A stretch of 59,769 nucleotides of DNA from 40CM-4-69-5 sp036556905 (GTDB lineage Bacteria; Methylomirabilota; Methylomirabilia; Rokubacteriales; CSP1-6). The stretch covers positions 1 to 59,769 of the forward strand of contig DATBIM010000010.1 of assembly GCA_036556905.1 (NCBI GenBank). The letters are read 5' to 3'. Shown in pieces: positions 59,615 through 59,769 of this stretch; the stretch's first letter is position 1; each line of letters starts with the position of its first letter. Both the position numbers and the translations under genes were made by a program. The notes under the pieces were generated by a model. The model saw only the letters and a list, made by a program, of their open reading frames with translations. It was not told the DNA's origin and ran no database searches.

Positions 59615-59769
59615 GTGTCCGGCCGCATGCAAGGGCGGGTCGCCCTCGTGACGGGCGGCGGAGGAGGGATCGGCGAGGCCACCGGACGGCTCTTCGTCGA
59701 GGAGGGAGCCGCGGTGGCGCTCGTGGACGCCAGCCGCGAGGCCGTGGAAGCGGCCGCCAAGGGCATCGC
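59615..59769 (+). CDS. SDR family oxidoreductase, cut by the window end
   Basis: The first 51 residues of a short-chain dehydrogenase: VALVTGGGGGIGEATGRLF is the cofactor motif, followed by a strand ending in LVDAS. Starts at GTG 59600, GTG 59615 or ATG 59627 are possible; I took 59615 because MSGRxxGRVALVTG is a common beginning. It follows the Rieske gene directly. Confidence 0.85.
   Translation, partial: MSGRMQGRVALVTGGGGGIGEATGRLFVEEGAAVALVDASREAVEAAAKGI

Overview
The window is a GC-rich, densely coded bacterial chromosome segment with 64 called protein genes and no rRNA, tRNA, phage or transposase. Gene content and product style (complete System I cytochrome c maturation operon, fatty acid synthesis operon, many CoA-ester enzymes, ABC importers, Rieske oxygenase) recall soil or subsurface lineages such as Candidatus Rokubacteria (Methylomirabilota). 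That placement rests on general resemblance only. The window shows neither a marker rRNA nor a lineage-specific gene.

Layout. (1) 85-3734: SDR, glutamine-synthetase-like ligase, UMF1-type MFS transporter. (2) 3814-11396, minus strand: yceD-rpmF-plsX-fabH-fabD-fabG-acpP-fabF, then a degenerate RNase III domain protein and an M50 protease. (3) 11592-18971, plus: htpX and ccmABCDEFGHI in tightly overlapping order. (4) 18978-22995: DtxR/MntR-type regulator divergent from a ferric iron importer (binding protein, fused permease, no ATPase) ending in a DUF151 gene. (5) 23296-28524: ligA, Kelch lipoprotein, TPR protein, RraA-like aldolase, GNAT, DinB-like protein. (6) 28549-33069, minus: cimA, then CaiB-type CoA transferase, DUF35 protein and a thiolase-fold protein without the catalytic cysteine. 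(7) 33083-39721: tandem repeats, a Fis-type protein, fdxA with a clear promoter and terminator, and a complete peptide/nickel-type ABC importer. (8) 39845-42472: zinc-ribbon protein, FemX/BcsL-like acyltransferase, glycosyltransferase. (9) 43041-47677: TPP enzyme, LLM oxidoreductase, class II aldolase-SDR fusion. (10) 47725-53255: EamA transporter, enoyl-CoA hydratase, NHL propeller, SUMF1 protein, acyl-CoA synthetase. (11) 53298-56359: Tat-exported binding protein and two permeases, again without ATPase. (12) 56447-57366: toxin-antitoxin pair. (13) 57400-end: ICL/PEP-mutase-like enzyme, Rieske oxygenase and a cut-off SDR.

The points most worth attention are: two families of dispersed intergenic repeats (one 63 bp, five copies, one of which forms the C-terminus of the thiolase-like protein; one of about 85-115 bp, three copies, one of which supplies a stop codon); a toxin-antitoxin operon whose perfect 11-bp inverted repeat overlaps a consensus -35 and whose GTG start lies at the expected transcription start; the same leaderless architecture at several other genes; an RNase III domain lacking two metal ligands; a CoA-ester aldolase candidate built from a Cys-less thiolase and DUF35 partner; and a CcmG with a CxxxC instead of CxxC active site. 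All motif statements come from reading the sequence; no searches were run.
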